Assembly (NCBI GenBank): GCA_017936925.1
Contig: JAGBEP010000014.1
Span: 62,001 to 126,000 of the forward strand
DNA length: 64,000 bases
Direction of reading: 5' to 3'
Source: Clostridia bacterium
Lineage (GTDB): Bacteria > Bacillota > Clostridia > TANB77 > CAG-508
A model generated the notes under the pieces. The model was not told the origin of the DNA, did not search any database, and saw only the letters and a list, made by a program, of their open reading frames with translations. Below are positions 56,218 to 64,000 of the stretch, piece by piece. Position 1 is the first letter of the stretch. Every line of letters begins with the position of its first letter. Position numbers and translations under genes: made by a program.

Positions 56218-57163
56218 TATTACCTCCTAAAATTATTCTTAATAGATTTTTTTGTTTATAATAAAACAAATTGCATATTATCTTATACTTTAAACTTTGC
56301 ATTTTATAATATCTGTTTTTTCTCCAATTTGGAAATTTTTCTTTCATTATTTTTGAAATTTTATCTATATTATTTTGACCTTCTTTATACGCTAAAAATC
56401 TTAAATTAGCAGCATGTAATAGATGTTCTATATATATGTATTCCAATTCTTCAACATATTCTGTATCAATAAACTCTTTATATAATCTTTCTACCGCAAC
56501 AAAAATATTTTCTAATTTACTGTTATACTCTTTTTGTCTCATCGTAGAATTTTCATGGATATCATAATCATATAGTCTTTCACTTAAAAATCCTATATTA
56601 GAAGTATATTTAGCTAAAATAGGCATAGTTGCTAAATCTTCATATATATAATTTTCTAAAAATCTCACACCATTTTTTTTAAAAATTTCTGCTTTCATTA
56701 CTTTATTAACTGGTGATGATTCTGAAACAATATATTTTCTAGCATTATCATTTGCATTAATACCGTAATGTTCTTTATCTACCTTTTGTCCATTAATAAC
56801 TTCCCAAAAGTCAAAACATACAATATCTAAATTGTTTTTTTCAATATATTCTATAGCTTTTTCATACGCATCTAACTCTAAGTAATCATCAATATCTACA
56901 AAAGCTATATACTCTCCAGAAGCTTTTTCTATCCCTAAATTTCTAGCTGTAGCTTGTCCACCATTTTCTTTTGCAAAAAACTTTATTAAATCAGGATACT
57001 TACTAGAATATTTTTCAATTATTTCTTGAGAATTATCTGTACTTCCATCATTAACTAAAATAATTTCTAAATCTTTAAATGTCTGTGATAATATAGATTT
57101 CAAACATCTTTCAATATATTTCTCAGCATTGTATATAGGAACAATTACACTTAACTTAGGCAT
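56210..57163 (-). CDS. GT2 glycosyltransferase
   Basis: The 317-residue GT-A protein shows SVIVPIYNAEKYIERCLKSI, VNDGSTDNS, ENGGQATARN and FVDIDDYLE. It is paralogous to the 57182 and 51778 proteins; the three probably arose by duplication. It acts on the cytoplasmic side in building the polysaccharide repeat unit. Sugar specificity cannot be read. Confidence 0.93.
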   Translation of the reverse strand: MPKLSVIVPIYNAEKYIERCLKSILSQTFKDLEIILVNDGSTDNSQEIIEKYSSKYPDLIKFFAKENGGQATARNLGIEKASGEYIAFVDIDDYLELDAYEKAIEYIEKNNLDIVCFDFWEVINGQKVDKEHYGINANDNARKYIVSESSPVNKVMKAEIFKKNGVRFLENYIYEDLATMPILAKYTSNIGFLSERLYDYDIHENSTMRQKEYNSKLENIFVAVERLYKEFIDTEYVEELEYIYIEHLLHAANLRFLAYKEGQNNIDKISKIMKEKFPNWRKNRYYKMQSLKYKIICNLFYYKQKNLLRIILGGNNA

Positions 57164-57181
57164 ACAAGAATCCTTTCATAA

Positions 57182-58123
57182 TTAAATTTTAAATTTTATT
57201 TTTACAAGTACTTTTCTAATTTTTCTTTTCAATGTGTCAGTCATTACATATTTCATAACATTTCTTTTTTTGAGTTCTTTTCGATAATCTTGCTTCAATT
57301 CATCATGTATTGATTCTAATCTAAAAATTAATGCATTAGAAATATATGACATAAATAGCTTCTTTGAATACTCATCCTTAAAAGTTATTTTTTCTACTTC
57401 TGAAACTAAAAAATCATAACCACATAAATGATCTTTCATGCTCTTCTTTTCTTTTTCAATAGAAGTATTTCTAGTTATACTATTTTGAGTTTGTAAATAA
57501 AAATATCCATCAAAATCTGTAAAGCAAACTTTTTTAGCTTTCAAAATTATTAAAGGTATTAATGCAAAATCTTCATGATATATTCCTTTCTTAAATTCAA
57601 ATTTATTATCTTTCCAATAGTTTAATCTATAAGCATATCCACAAGCTGGATCGAAACAAACTTTAACTTCGCTAACTAAAAAACTCATAGCTTCTTCACC
57701 TGTAAGAATATTGCTTTTGCCTTTTTTAGTAATATTAAGTATTTCTAAATTTTCATTTACATCAACTAAATTATATCCTATAATATCTAAATTGCTATCT
57801 TCTTTTATCTTTTCATCTAGTTTCTCTAATAAATGTTCATCTATATAATCATCTGAATCTAAGAAAATTATATACTCTCCTGATGCCCTAGCAATTCCAT
57901 AATTTCGTGCATCACTTAATCCGCCATTTTCTTTTATAAAACCTTTTATTTTATCTGGATATTTTTCTACATATTCATATATTATTTTTTGTGAATTATC
58001 AGGACTTCCGTCATTTACAACTATTACTTCAAAATCTTGATTTGTCTGATTAATCACACTATCTAAACATTTTGATAAATACTTTTCCACATTATAAACA
58101 GGAACAATAATACTAAATTTCAC
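57182..58123 (-). CDS. GT2 glycosyltransferase, GTG start
   Basis: The 314-residue GT-A protein begins MKFSIIVPVYNVEKYL at GTG 58123, supported by AGGAG and by overlap with the TGA stop of the upstream gene (GTGA). An upstream in-frame start at 58162 would lie inside that gene. Motifs are VNDGSPDNS, ENGGLSDARNYG and LDSDDYIDE. It belongs to the EpsJ-like transferases of the locus. Confidence 0.92.
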   Translation of the reverse strand: MKFSIIVPVYNVEKYLSKCLDSVINQTNQDFEVIVVNDGSPDNSQKIIYEYVEKYPDKIKGFIKENGGLSDARNYGIARASGEYIIFLDSDDYIDEHLLEKLDEKIKEDSNLDIIGYNLVDVNENLEILNITKKGKSNILTGEEAMSFLVSEVKVCFDPACGYAYRLNYWKDNKFEFKKGIYHEDFALIPLIILKAKKVCFTDFDGYFYLQTQNSITRNTSIEKEKKSMKDHLCGYDFLVSEVEKITFKDEYSKKLFMSYISNALIFRLESIHDELKQDYRKELKKRNVMKYVMTDTLKRKIRKVLVKIKFKI

Positions 58124-58939
58124 GCTTTTTTCTCTCCTAATTTTTGTACTATTTTTTTGCACGCTTTAATTGGATGGCACAAATAATATTTAACTAATTC
58201 TACTTGATTTAACTTAATTTTCCCTTTTTCTTCACCATATTTTTGTACGTATTTATTTAAACGTTTTTTATATTTTTCATTTTTCTTTTTTTCTTCTTCT
58301 GTATGCCAAGAACCAGAAAAATGATGAATAGTACAAGTATTTTCTGTTAAAACAATCTCACCTGTTTCATAGTCCTTAGGAGAAAAATATTCCTTTGGAT
58401 AGTAAGTATTTCCATCAATAACTGATACTTTAGTTTTATCATTTATTTTATTCAAAAAAGTTTTTTCAAGAACTTTGGAATTTCTTATAACACATGTAGT
58501 AAGATCAAATTCTCCATTTAAATTAACAAAATGTACATCTTTATAATCATCTAACATTTTTTTAACTAATTCATTATATTTATTTGCTCCAAATCCGCAC
58601 ACCTGTATTTATATGTACATTATCTTCTGATGCAAGAAACGAATCTGTTTCTAATATAAAATCAATATTTTTTATAATTTCAACATCCGTATCTAAATAT
58701 ATCCCACCATGATTATAAATTATCCATAATCGTGCATAATCTGTAACAAAAGCCCATTTTTTATTTTCATATGCTTCTTTACTGTAATCGCACATAGTTA
58801 CATCATAGTTTGATTCATTCCATTCAATTATTTCGTAATCTGGACAATACTTCTTCCAAGATTTTATACATTTTTCAACTAACTCTGGTTTATCTCCATT
58901 TCCAAACCAACAATAATGAATTTTTTTAGGAATTGACAT
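58120..58939 (-). CDS. GT32-type capsular glycosyltransferase, with +1 frameshift site
   Basis: The zero frame stops after NTGVRIWSK. Skipping the C at 58597 gives NTGVGFGANKYNELVKKML and runs to TGA 58120, for 272 residues, a normal length. Motifs are IPKKIHYCWFGNGDKP at the N-terminus, AFVTDYARLWIIYNHGGIYLDTDVE (DxD metal site), and a late TCTIHHFSGSW. The family transfers hexoses in capsule and mannan assembly. It ends by overlapping the GTG start of the next GT2 gene. Confidence 0.92.
58594..58597 (-). other. CGGA +1 frameshift site (GT32-type transferase)
   Basis: The minus strand reads GTG-CGG-A at codon 115. Skipping C gives GTG-GGA-TTT-GGA, the conserved GxGFGA segment. Confidence 0.9.
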
Positions 58940-58971
58940 ATGATATTCACCTCATTCTTTATTATATCAAT

Positions 58972-60510
58972 TTAAACCTTTTTTAACTTACTAAAAATTC
59001 CTTGTATCATTACTAAATTTTCTTTTCTTTCATCTTTATCAAATAAAATAAAAATATTTATTACTAATCCTATTATTCCAACAATTATACAAGCAACTAT
59101 CATTTTTATCCACGAATTTACATTTAAAACAAGATTAAGCATAAAAGCTATTACTACAAGTATTGCCACCGAAATAGTATTTTTCAATATCGCAGGATAA
59201 AAAGTTGTTTTCTTAAATCCTAAACACTTAGCACCATAAATAGGTAAAAATGTTAATACTCTTACAATATTGTAAAATGCACCTACAGAAGCAATATAAA
59301 TAATTTTAGCATTTTCGTTATGAATAAAATTCAATCCTATAAAAACTGTGCTTATACTTAAAGAACTAAAAATAATTAAAGCAATTGAAGAAATTTTTAT
59401 TTTATTTTTAACAGTAAATATATTGTATAAAGGTTCTAATGGTAAAGCAAAAATTAAGTTAAAACTTGTAATTATTGTTAATAACTCTAATAAAGAAGCA
59501 TTTTGTGCTGGAACCCATAATTCATAAAAGCTTTTTCCATAAGCAATCAAAATAGCAATAGGTATAGCTGAAAATAATCCCATTAATTTAATAGAGGAAA
59601 TCAACTGTTTTTTCATTTCTTCTGAATCGCCTTTTGCAAATGCAATTGTAAGCTGAGGTGCAAAAATTGATGCCAGTGTTCCGAATAATGATAAAACAAT
59701 ATTTGAAACAGTTTTTGACAAATTCATAATTCCCATTGCTACTGGATTTATAAAAATGTTAGTAATAAGTAAGTCTAATCCTGATGATAAAATAGAACTT
59801 AATTTATTAACAGAGTTCCAAATTCCTGAAGCTAACAATTCTTTTAAATATTTATAGCTAAAATATTTTTTGTTTATTCTTAAATTTGGAGTCAATTTTC
59901 TTTTATAAATAATATTACTAATTAAATTATTTAATCCTAATACTAATGTCGCTACACCAACATAAAATGTATATGATGGTAAAAACACATAACATCCAAC
60001 TAAAACAAGAGCTCTTAGAATCATTCCTCTAATATTGGCTATAGCAGTTAAGTCTAATCTATCTTTAACAAAAGTTGCAACTGAAAATATTGATGTAAAT
60101 AAACTTAAAATAAAATTAGCAAAAATAAAAATCCATAATATCTTTATATCAACAATAATGTTCTGTGAAATATTTATAATGTTTCCTAAAAAAATAATCA
60201 CAAATATAAATACAACTGTCAATATTACTGATAAAAATAAATTTGCAAAGAAAACAGATGTAAAATACCTATTAGCGTCTTCTTCATTATTTTGATGAAT
60301 TTTTATTGTTATAAATCTACCTGCCATTGAATTTAATGCAACTGTTATTAATTGAGCATACTCTACAAAATTATTAGCCAAACCAACAAAGCCATTAGCT
60401 TCAATACCAAGATGATTAACTATGTATGGTGTAAGAAAAAAACTTATTCCCATATTAACAACAAAAGCAATTATTTGTGCTATCAAATTTATATATACCT
60501 GTTTTTTCAT
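58972..60510 (-). CDS. Polysaccharide flippase, Wzx/MATE-like
   Basis: The 512-residue protein has 12-14 hydrophobic segments and the Wzx-type start QVYINLIAQIIAFVVNMGISFFLTPYIVNHLG. It would flip lipid-linked repeat units across the cytoplasmic membrane. Its place at the upstream end of the glycosyltransferases, with a polymerase-like gene in the same locus, suggests a Wzx/Wzy pathway. It follows the acyltransferase gene by 20 bases. Confidence 0.92.
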   Translation of the reverse strand: MKKQVYINLIAQIIAFVVNMGISFFLTPYIVNHLGIEANGFVGLANNFVEYAQLITVALNSMAGRFITIKIHQNNEEDANRYFTSVFFANLFLSVILTVVFIFVIIFLGNIINISQNIIVDIKILWIFIFANFILSLFTSIFSVATFVKDRLDLTAIANIRGMILRALVLVGCYVFLPSYTFYVGVATLVLGLNNLISNIIYKRKLTPNLRINKKYFSYKYLKELLASGIWNSVNKLSSILSSGLDLLITNIFINPVAMGIMNLSKTVSNIVLSLFGTLASIFAPQLTIAFAKGDSEEMKKQLISSIKLMGLFSAIPIAILIAYGKSFYELWVPAQNASLLELLTIITSFNLIFALPLEPLYNIFTVKNKIKISSIALIIFSSLSISTVFIGLNFIHNENAKIIYIASVGAFYNIVRVLTFLPIYGAKCLGFKKTTFYPAILKNTISVAILVVIAFMLNLVLNVNSWIKMIVACIIVGIIGLVINIFILFDKDERKENLVMIQGIFSKLKKV

Positions 60511-60530
60511 TATATATCCTTTCTTACGTT

Positions 60531-61502
60531 CTAGTTACTTTTTTCTTTTTTAGGAATTTTTCCAATTATAAACGGAAAATATTTATTTACTAAATATATA
60601 ATTATGATTTCAATTAATAATAAAATTACTAATAATAGCAAGCCTCCTGAGTATGTAAAAAAATTAAAATTAATATATTTTCTAAATAAATAAATTAAAT
60701 TTAAATGTGTAACCATTATAATTAAACTGTTTTTTCCTAAATAAGCTAATTCATTGCAATTTATTTTTTTTGAAATTTCTATAATTAACCATGAACCTAA
60801 AATACTATTAATTGTATATAAAATAGCATTATTCAAAACTAAATTATTTAAATCTACAAAAGCATTTACTTTAGCTAAAACAGCTTGAATAACAAATACT
60901 ATTGCAATCTGCCAAATTTTAAAATTTATATTATTAATTAATTCAAGTAAATAATATCCTATAGTTACAAAACCAGTTGCAATTCCCACTCTTCCGATTA
61001 ATATAAAAATTCTAGATGATTCATTCAACTTTAATCCAATAAATATACTAGCTATATAAATGCACAACATTAGTATTTTAAATATAATATTATTCTTTAT
61101 TAGTTTTTTAGTAACATAAAAAATAATTTCACTAAACATTAGAGCTGGTAAAAACCATAAAACATCAACGCCTATAAATAACGTTGTATTTATAAGCATT
61201 TGCTTTATATTTGCCTCACCTACTAATTTCAAAACACCTATCGTAACAATACTAAAGAATACATAAGGAATAATAAAAGCTTTTGCCTTTTTTATTATAA
61301 AATCTTTTATACTCTCATCTGTTCCTTTATATTTTAAAAGCATTCCAGCAATAATGAAAAATAATGGCATATGAAAAGAATATATCCAAACAACTGTTAA
61401 TCTATCTCTTATTACTGGATTAAAAGCATATATATGTGCAATAATCACTAATAAAATACCTATTCCTTTCGCTATATCCAAAAATTCTAATCTCTTCTTC
61501 AA
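60531..61502 (-). CDS. Membrane acyltransferase, acyltransferase-3 (WecH/OafA-like) family
   Basis: The 323-residue protein has ten hydrophobic segments and the family start FLDIAKGIGILLVIIAHIY (the essential His) with FHMPLFFIIAGML and VLWFLPALMF. It O-acetylates a sugar of a surface polymer, with the acyl group moved across the membrane. It is the first gene of the long minus-strand polysaccharide locus. Confidence 0.92.
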   Translation of the reverse strand: MKKRLEFLDIAKGIGILLVIIAHIYAFNPVIRDRLTVVWIYSFHMPLFFIIAGMLLKYKGTDESIKDFIIKKAKAFIIPYVFFSIVTIGVLKLVGEANIKQMLINTTLFIGVDVLWFLPALMFSEIIFYVTKKLIKNNIIFKILMLCIYIASIFIGLKLNESSRIFILIGRVGIATGFVTIGYYLLELINNINFKIWQIAIVFVIQAVLAKVNAFVDLNNLVLNNAILYTINSILGSWLIIEISKKINCNELAYLGKNSLIIMVTHLNLIYLFRKYINFNFFTYSGGLLLLVILLLIEIIIIYLVNKYFPFIIGKIPKKEKSN

Positions 61503-61593
61503 TTTTATTACCCCTATAACTTTATTAACAGATGTATCTTATCATATTCACATATTTTTGTCCACAAATTAGAACATTTAAAACTTGATTTTG

Positions 61594-61622
61594 TTGCTAT
61601 TTGATAAATTTTGTCATATACT
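61594..61622 (+). promoter_or_regulatory. SigA-type promoter of asd
   Basis: TTGCTA (61594-61599) and TATACT (61617-61622) are 17 bases apart, 64 bases before the asd start codon. Confidence 0.6.
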
Positions 61623-61685
61623 ATTAAAGTAGAAAAATATAATTATATTTTTCTCTTTTATCACTTTAAAAGTGAGGTATTAAAA

Positions 61686-62681
61686 ATGAAAAAATATAAA
61701 TTAGCATTAGTAGGCGCTACAGGATTAGTTGGTAGAAAAGCTCTTCAAGTATTAGAAGAATTTAACCTACCTATTTCTGAGTATGCCTTTTTTTGTTCTT
61801 CAAGATCTGCTGGACAAAAAATAACTTTCATGGGAAAAGAATATATAACTCGTGAATTAAAAGATGATTCTTTTGACGAAGGATTTGATTTTGCAATATT
61901 TTCAGCAGGTGGAGACACTTCAAAACATTTCTCACCTATTGCTGCCTCTAAAGGTTGTATAGTAGTCGATAACAGTAGTGCTTTTAGAATGGATTCAGAT
62001 GTTCCATTAGTAGTTCCAGAAGTAAATATGCATGCTGCTCTTAAAAATAAAGGAATAATTGCAAATCCTAATTGTTCTACAATTCAAGCTGTAATTCCTT
62101 TAAAAGCATTAGATGAAAAATATACAATAAAAAGAATTGTATATTCTACTTATCAAGCTGTTTCTGGAGGTGGAAAAGCTGCTGTAGACGATTTTTATAA
62201 TACTCAAAAAGGATTAAAACCTGAAAAATGGCCACACCCTATTTATAATAATTGTCTTCCACATATTGATGTATTTTTAGAAAATGGATATACAAAAGAA
62301 GAAATGAAAATGATAAATGAAACTCGTAAAATATTAGAAAAACCCGATTTAAAAGTAACCGCAACCACTGTTAGAGTTCCAGTTTTAAATTCACACAGTG
62401 AATCTATCAATATTGAATTTGAAAAAGATTTCGATATAAAAGATGTTTATAAAACTTTAGAAAATTATCCTGGAATTATTGTTCAAGATGATCCTTCTAC
62501 TAACACATATCCATTAGCTACAAACGCTACAGAACATAATGAAGTATTTGTTGGAAGAATACGTAGAGATGAATCTGTTGAGTCAGGACTAAATATTTGG
62601 GTAGTTGCAGATAATATTAGAAAAGGCGCAGCAACTAATGCAATTCAAATAGTTCAAAAATTAATAGAACAAGATGCCTAA
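61686..62681 (+). CDS. asd: Aspartate-semialdehyde dehydrogenase
   Basis: The enzyme reduces aspartyl phosphate to the semialdehyde, at the branch to diaminopimelate, lysine, threonine and methionine. The 331 residues show LALVGATGLVGRKALQVL (NADP binding), SAGGDTSKH, the catalytic Cys in ANPNCSTIQ, YQAVSGGGKAAVDDF, and the active-site His in RVPVLNSHSESI. GTGAGG lies eight bases before ATG 61686; an in-frame ATG at 61611 overlaps the promoter. The unit is monocistronic. Confidence 0.96.
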   Translation: MKKYKLALVGATGLVGRKALQVLEEFNLPISEYAFFCSSRSAGQKITFMGKEYITRELKDDSFDEGFDFAIFSAGGDTSKHFSPIAASKGCIVVDNSSAFRMDSDVPLVVPEVNMHAALKNKGIIANPNCSTIQAVIPLKALDEKYTIKRIVYSTYQAVSGGGKAAVDDFYNTQKGLKPEKWPHPIYNNCLPHIDVFLENGYTKEEMKMINETRKILEKPDLKVTATTVRVPVLNSHSESINIEFEKDFDIKDVYKTLENYPGIIVQDDPSTNTYPLATNATEHNEVFVGRIRRDESVESGLNIWVVADNIRKGAATNAIQIVQKLIEQDA

Positions 62682-62692
62682 ATTATAAACAT

Positions 62693-62741
62693 AAAAATAG
62701 AAGGACATTTGGTTTTAAAAACCTCTTGTCCTTCTATTTTT
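62693..62741. terminator. Bidirectional terminator between asd and the following gene
   Basis: A perfect 15-bp outer stem (62693-62707 with 62727-62741) and an inner GGTTTT/AAAACC stem lie between the two convergent genes. The right arm overlaps the stop of the minus-strand gene. Confidence 0.9.
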
Positions 62742-63996
62742 ATTTATCTTCTAAAACTTCTTTTTTACTCTCTTTTAAAAAACTAATTCCAATTAATAGA
62801 GGTAACGTAATAAACATTGCATAAATATAACGATATTCTCCTGAAACAGGTGAAGCTAAACAAGTAAGCCACAATACTAAAATTGGTGCATATGCTAAAA
62901 GCTTTGCATACTTTTGGGTATAAATGCAATACATAGCAAAAGTTATTAATACCCAAAAAGCACAACCTATACTAAATGTCATTGAAATAATTGGCAAACT
63001 TCTATTATTAATCATTCTTTCTATAAAATTCAACTTCTCTGATTTCAGTAATGGACTAGCTTCTATATCTAATTGTCCATACTTTTCTATACCTGTAAGA
63101 TAAGTCCAATATGTATATTCAGGATACCAATAGCCATAACATCCTTCTATAAAAGATTCAATTGCAGTTACAGGATATTTAGCCACTAATCCAATCCATG
63201 TCTTTATAAAAGTTCCTTTATCTTTCTTAAATTCTTCATCATTTAAACTATTTTTAACATTATCAGATAATGTTGGAACATATATTTCAGGCAATTTTTC
63301 TAAAGGCAAATACTTATTTATATTTTTTCTTTCTTTTTCGTTTAATTCATCTCCATGATACTTAGTAATTCGAGCTATTTGCTGTACTGGTATAGTTAAC
63401 GCTTCTCTAGGAGAAACTTCTTTTACATTCAATAGGCTAAAAACTGGACCTTTCCATAACATATAAAATCCTATAACTATAGCACTGCAAACTATTAATC
63501 TTTTATAATATTTTTTAGCAACTATAAATAGAAAAGGTAATGTTAAAACAACAATATAAATACCATTATTTTTGAATAATATTACCAAAATCATTGAAAT
63601 CACTAGTAATACATTTTTAAACTTTGAACTCATAAATTTATCTTTATTAAAAGCAACTTCTGATAATGCAATTACAAAAAGTAAAATTACTCCAGAAAAT
63701 AAAATATCCTTCCACATAGTTACACTATAGATGCTGTTTATTGGATATAACGCAAAAAATAACAAACCTACTAATCTAATTCTAATATCAATATTTCTTT
63801 TAGCCATATAATAAAGTGTAAAAGAAAATATTGCAGAAAGTATAATCATTTGGAAAATACTATATATAGCAATACCTGTTACCATGCTTCCTACACTTTT
63901 TCCAATATTTATAGCAATACTAATCAAAAAGGTATGAAAAACTGGATGATGATTAGTTAATAAATTTATTCCTAAAGTTTGTGATATCTGATCCAT
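62740..63996 (-). CDS. Multi-spanning membrane protein (DUF6020-like), probably 5'-truncated
   Basis: The sequence gives at least 418 residues with nine to ten hydrophobic segments. Conserved-looking parts are LTNHHPVFHTFLI near the start, LYPINSIYSVTMWKDILFSG, GCYGYWYPE and SPVSGEYRYIYAMF. These resemble the DUF6020 family of putative membrane glycosyltransferases. MDQISQTLG at the window edge looks internal, so the true start probably lies beyond 64000. A role in surface polysaccharide is plausible, given the neighbouring locus. Confidence 0.7.
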   Translation of the reverse strand: MDQISQTLGINLLTNHHPVFHTFLISIAINIGKSVGSMVTGIAIYSIFQMIILSAIFSFTLYYMAKRNIDIRIRLVGLLFFALYPINSIYSVTMWKDILFSGVILLFVIALSEVAFNKDKFMSSKFKNVLLVISMILVILFKNNGIYIVVLTLPFLFIVAKKYYKRLIVCSAIVIGFYMLWKGPVFSLLNVKEVSPREALTIPVQQIARITKYHGDELNEKERKNINKYLPLEKLPEIYVPTLSDNVKNSLNDEEFKKDKGTFIKTWIGLVAKYPVTAIESFIEGCYGYWYPEYTYWTYLTGIEKYGQLDIEASPLLKSEKLNFIERMINNRSLPIISMTFSIGCAFWVLITFAMYCIYTQKYAKLLAYAPILVLWLTCLASPVSGEYRYIYAMFITLPLLIGISFLKESKKEVLEDK

Positions 63997-64000
63997 TGAA

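Overview
The window is low-GC (roughly 27-30%) chromosomal DNA from an endospore-forming member of the Clostridia. Spore genes (spoIVA, a gerA/gerB/gerC-type germinant receptor operon, and a 25-codon spoVM) sit beside ordinary housekeeping genes (eno, asd, rpmB, rpmE, nth, rlmN, rpe). A species cannot be named from the sequence. No tRNA, rRNA, CRISPR array or insertion sequence was seen.

Layout. 1-770: the end of a conjugative element (C-terminus of a VirD4/TraG-like coupling protein) and a 40-residue acidic protein. 820-21030: mostly minus-strand metabolic, repair and resistance-type genes: NTPase, P-type ATPase, sirtuin, RNA methyltransferase, FAD oxidoreductase, UDG-like protein, GNAT/DUF402 fusion, enolase, two Nudix proteins, M20 peptidase, a GNAT gene behind an attenuator-like leader, and a three-gene ABC-2 transporter. 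21.3-29 kb: a foreign-looking ABC protein, spoIVA, and the ger operon with a small fourth gene. 29-34.6 kb: cytidine deaminase, L31, cell-wall hydrolases, and two more genes of foreign composition. 34.7-42 kb: rpmB, spoVM, nth, a bactofilin-like protein, rpe, PASTA kinase, PP2C phosphatase and rlmN, a rearranged version of the prpC-prkC-rpe-spoVM-rpmB block known from Bacillus. 42-61.5 kb: one long minus-strand surface-polysaccharide locus with glycosyltransferases, two LtaS-like phosphotransferases, WecB, a polymerase/TagA fusion, flippase and acyltransferase. 61.6-64 kb: asd and a truncated membrane protein.

Main discovery. Six genes are each broken by the same lesion, and one of them carries it twice: an extra C directly before an in-frame GGA glycine codon, so the zero frame reads CGG-A. 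Skipping that C restores a full-length, conserved product in every case: the FAD oxidoreductase (two sites), the small ger-operon protein, endonuclease III, the large LtaS-like fusion, the second LtaS-like protein, and a GT32-type glycosyltransferase. By eye, no other in-frame CGG codon exists in any gene of native composition; all CGG codons there are frameshift sites. The codons before the site vary and none can re-pair after a +1 slip. This points either to +1 frameshifting at a hungry CGG codon or to natural quadruplet decoding of CGGA as glycine. A very specific assembly error is the main rival. Three genes of foreign composition use CGG as a normal in-frame codon, which limits the model and offers a test.

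Other notable items are the GNAT gene leader with promoter, 18-residue leader peptide and mutually exclusive hairpins; an in-frame TGA in a polysaccharide-locus membrane protein; and several multi-domain fusions.
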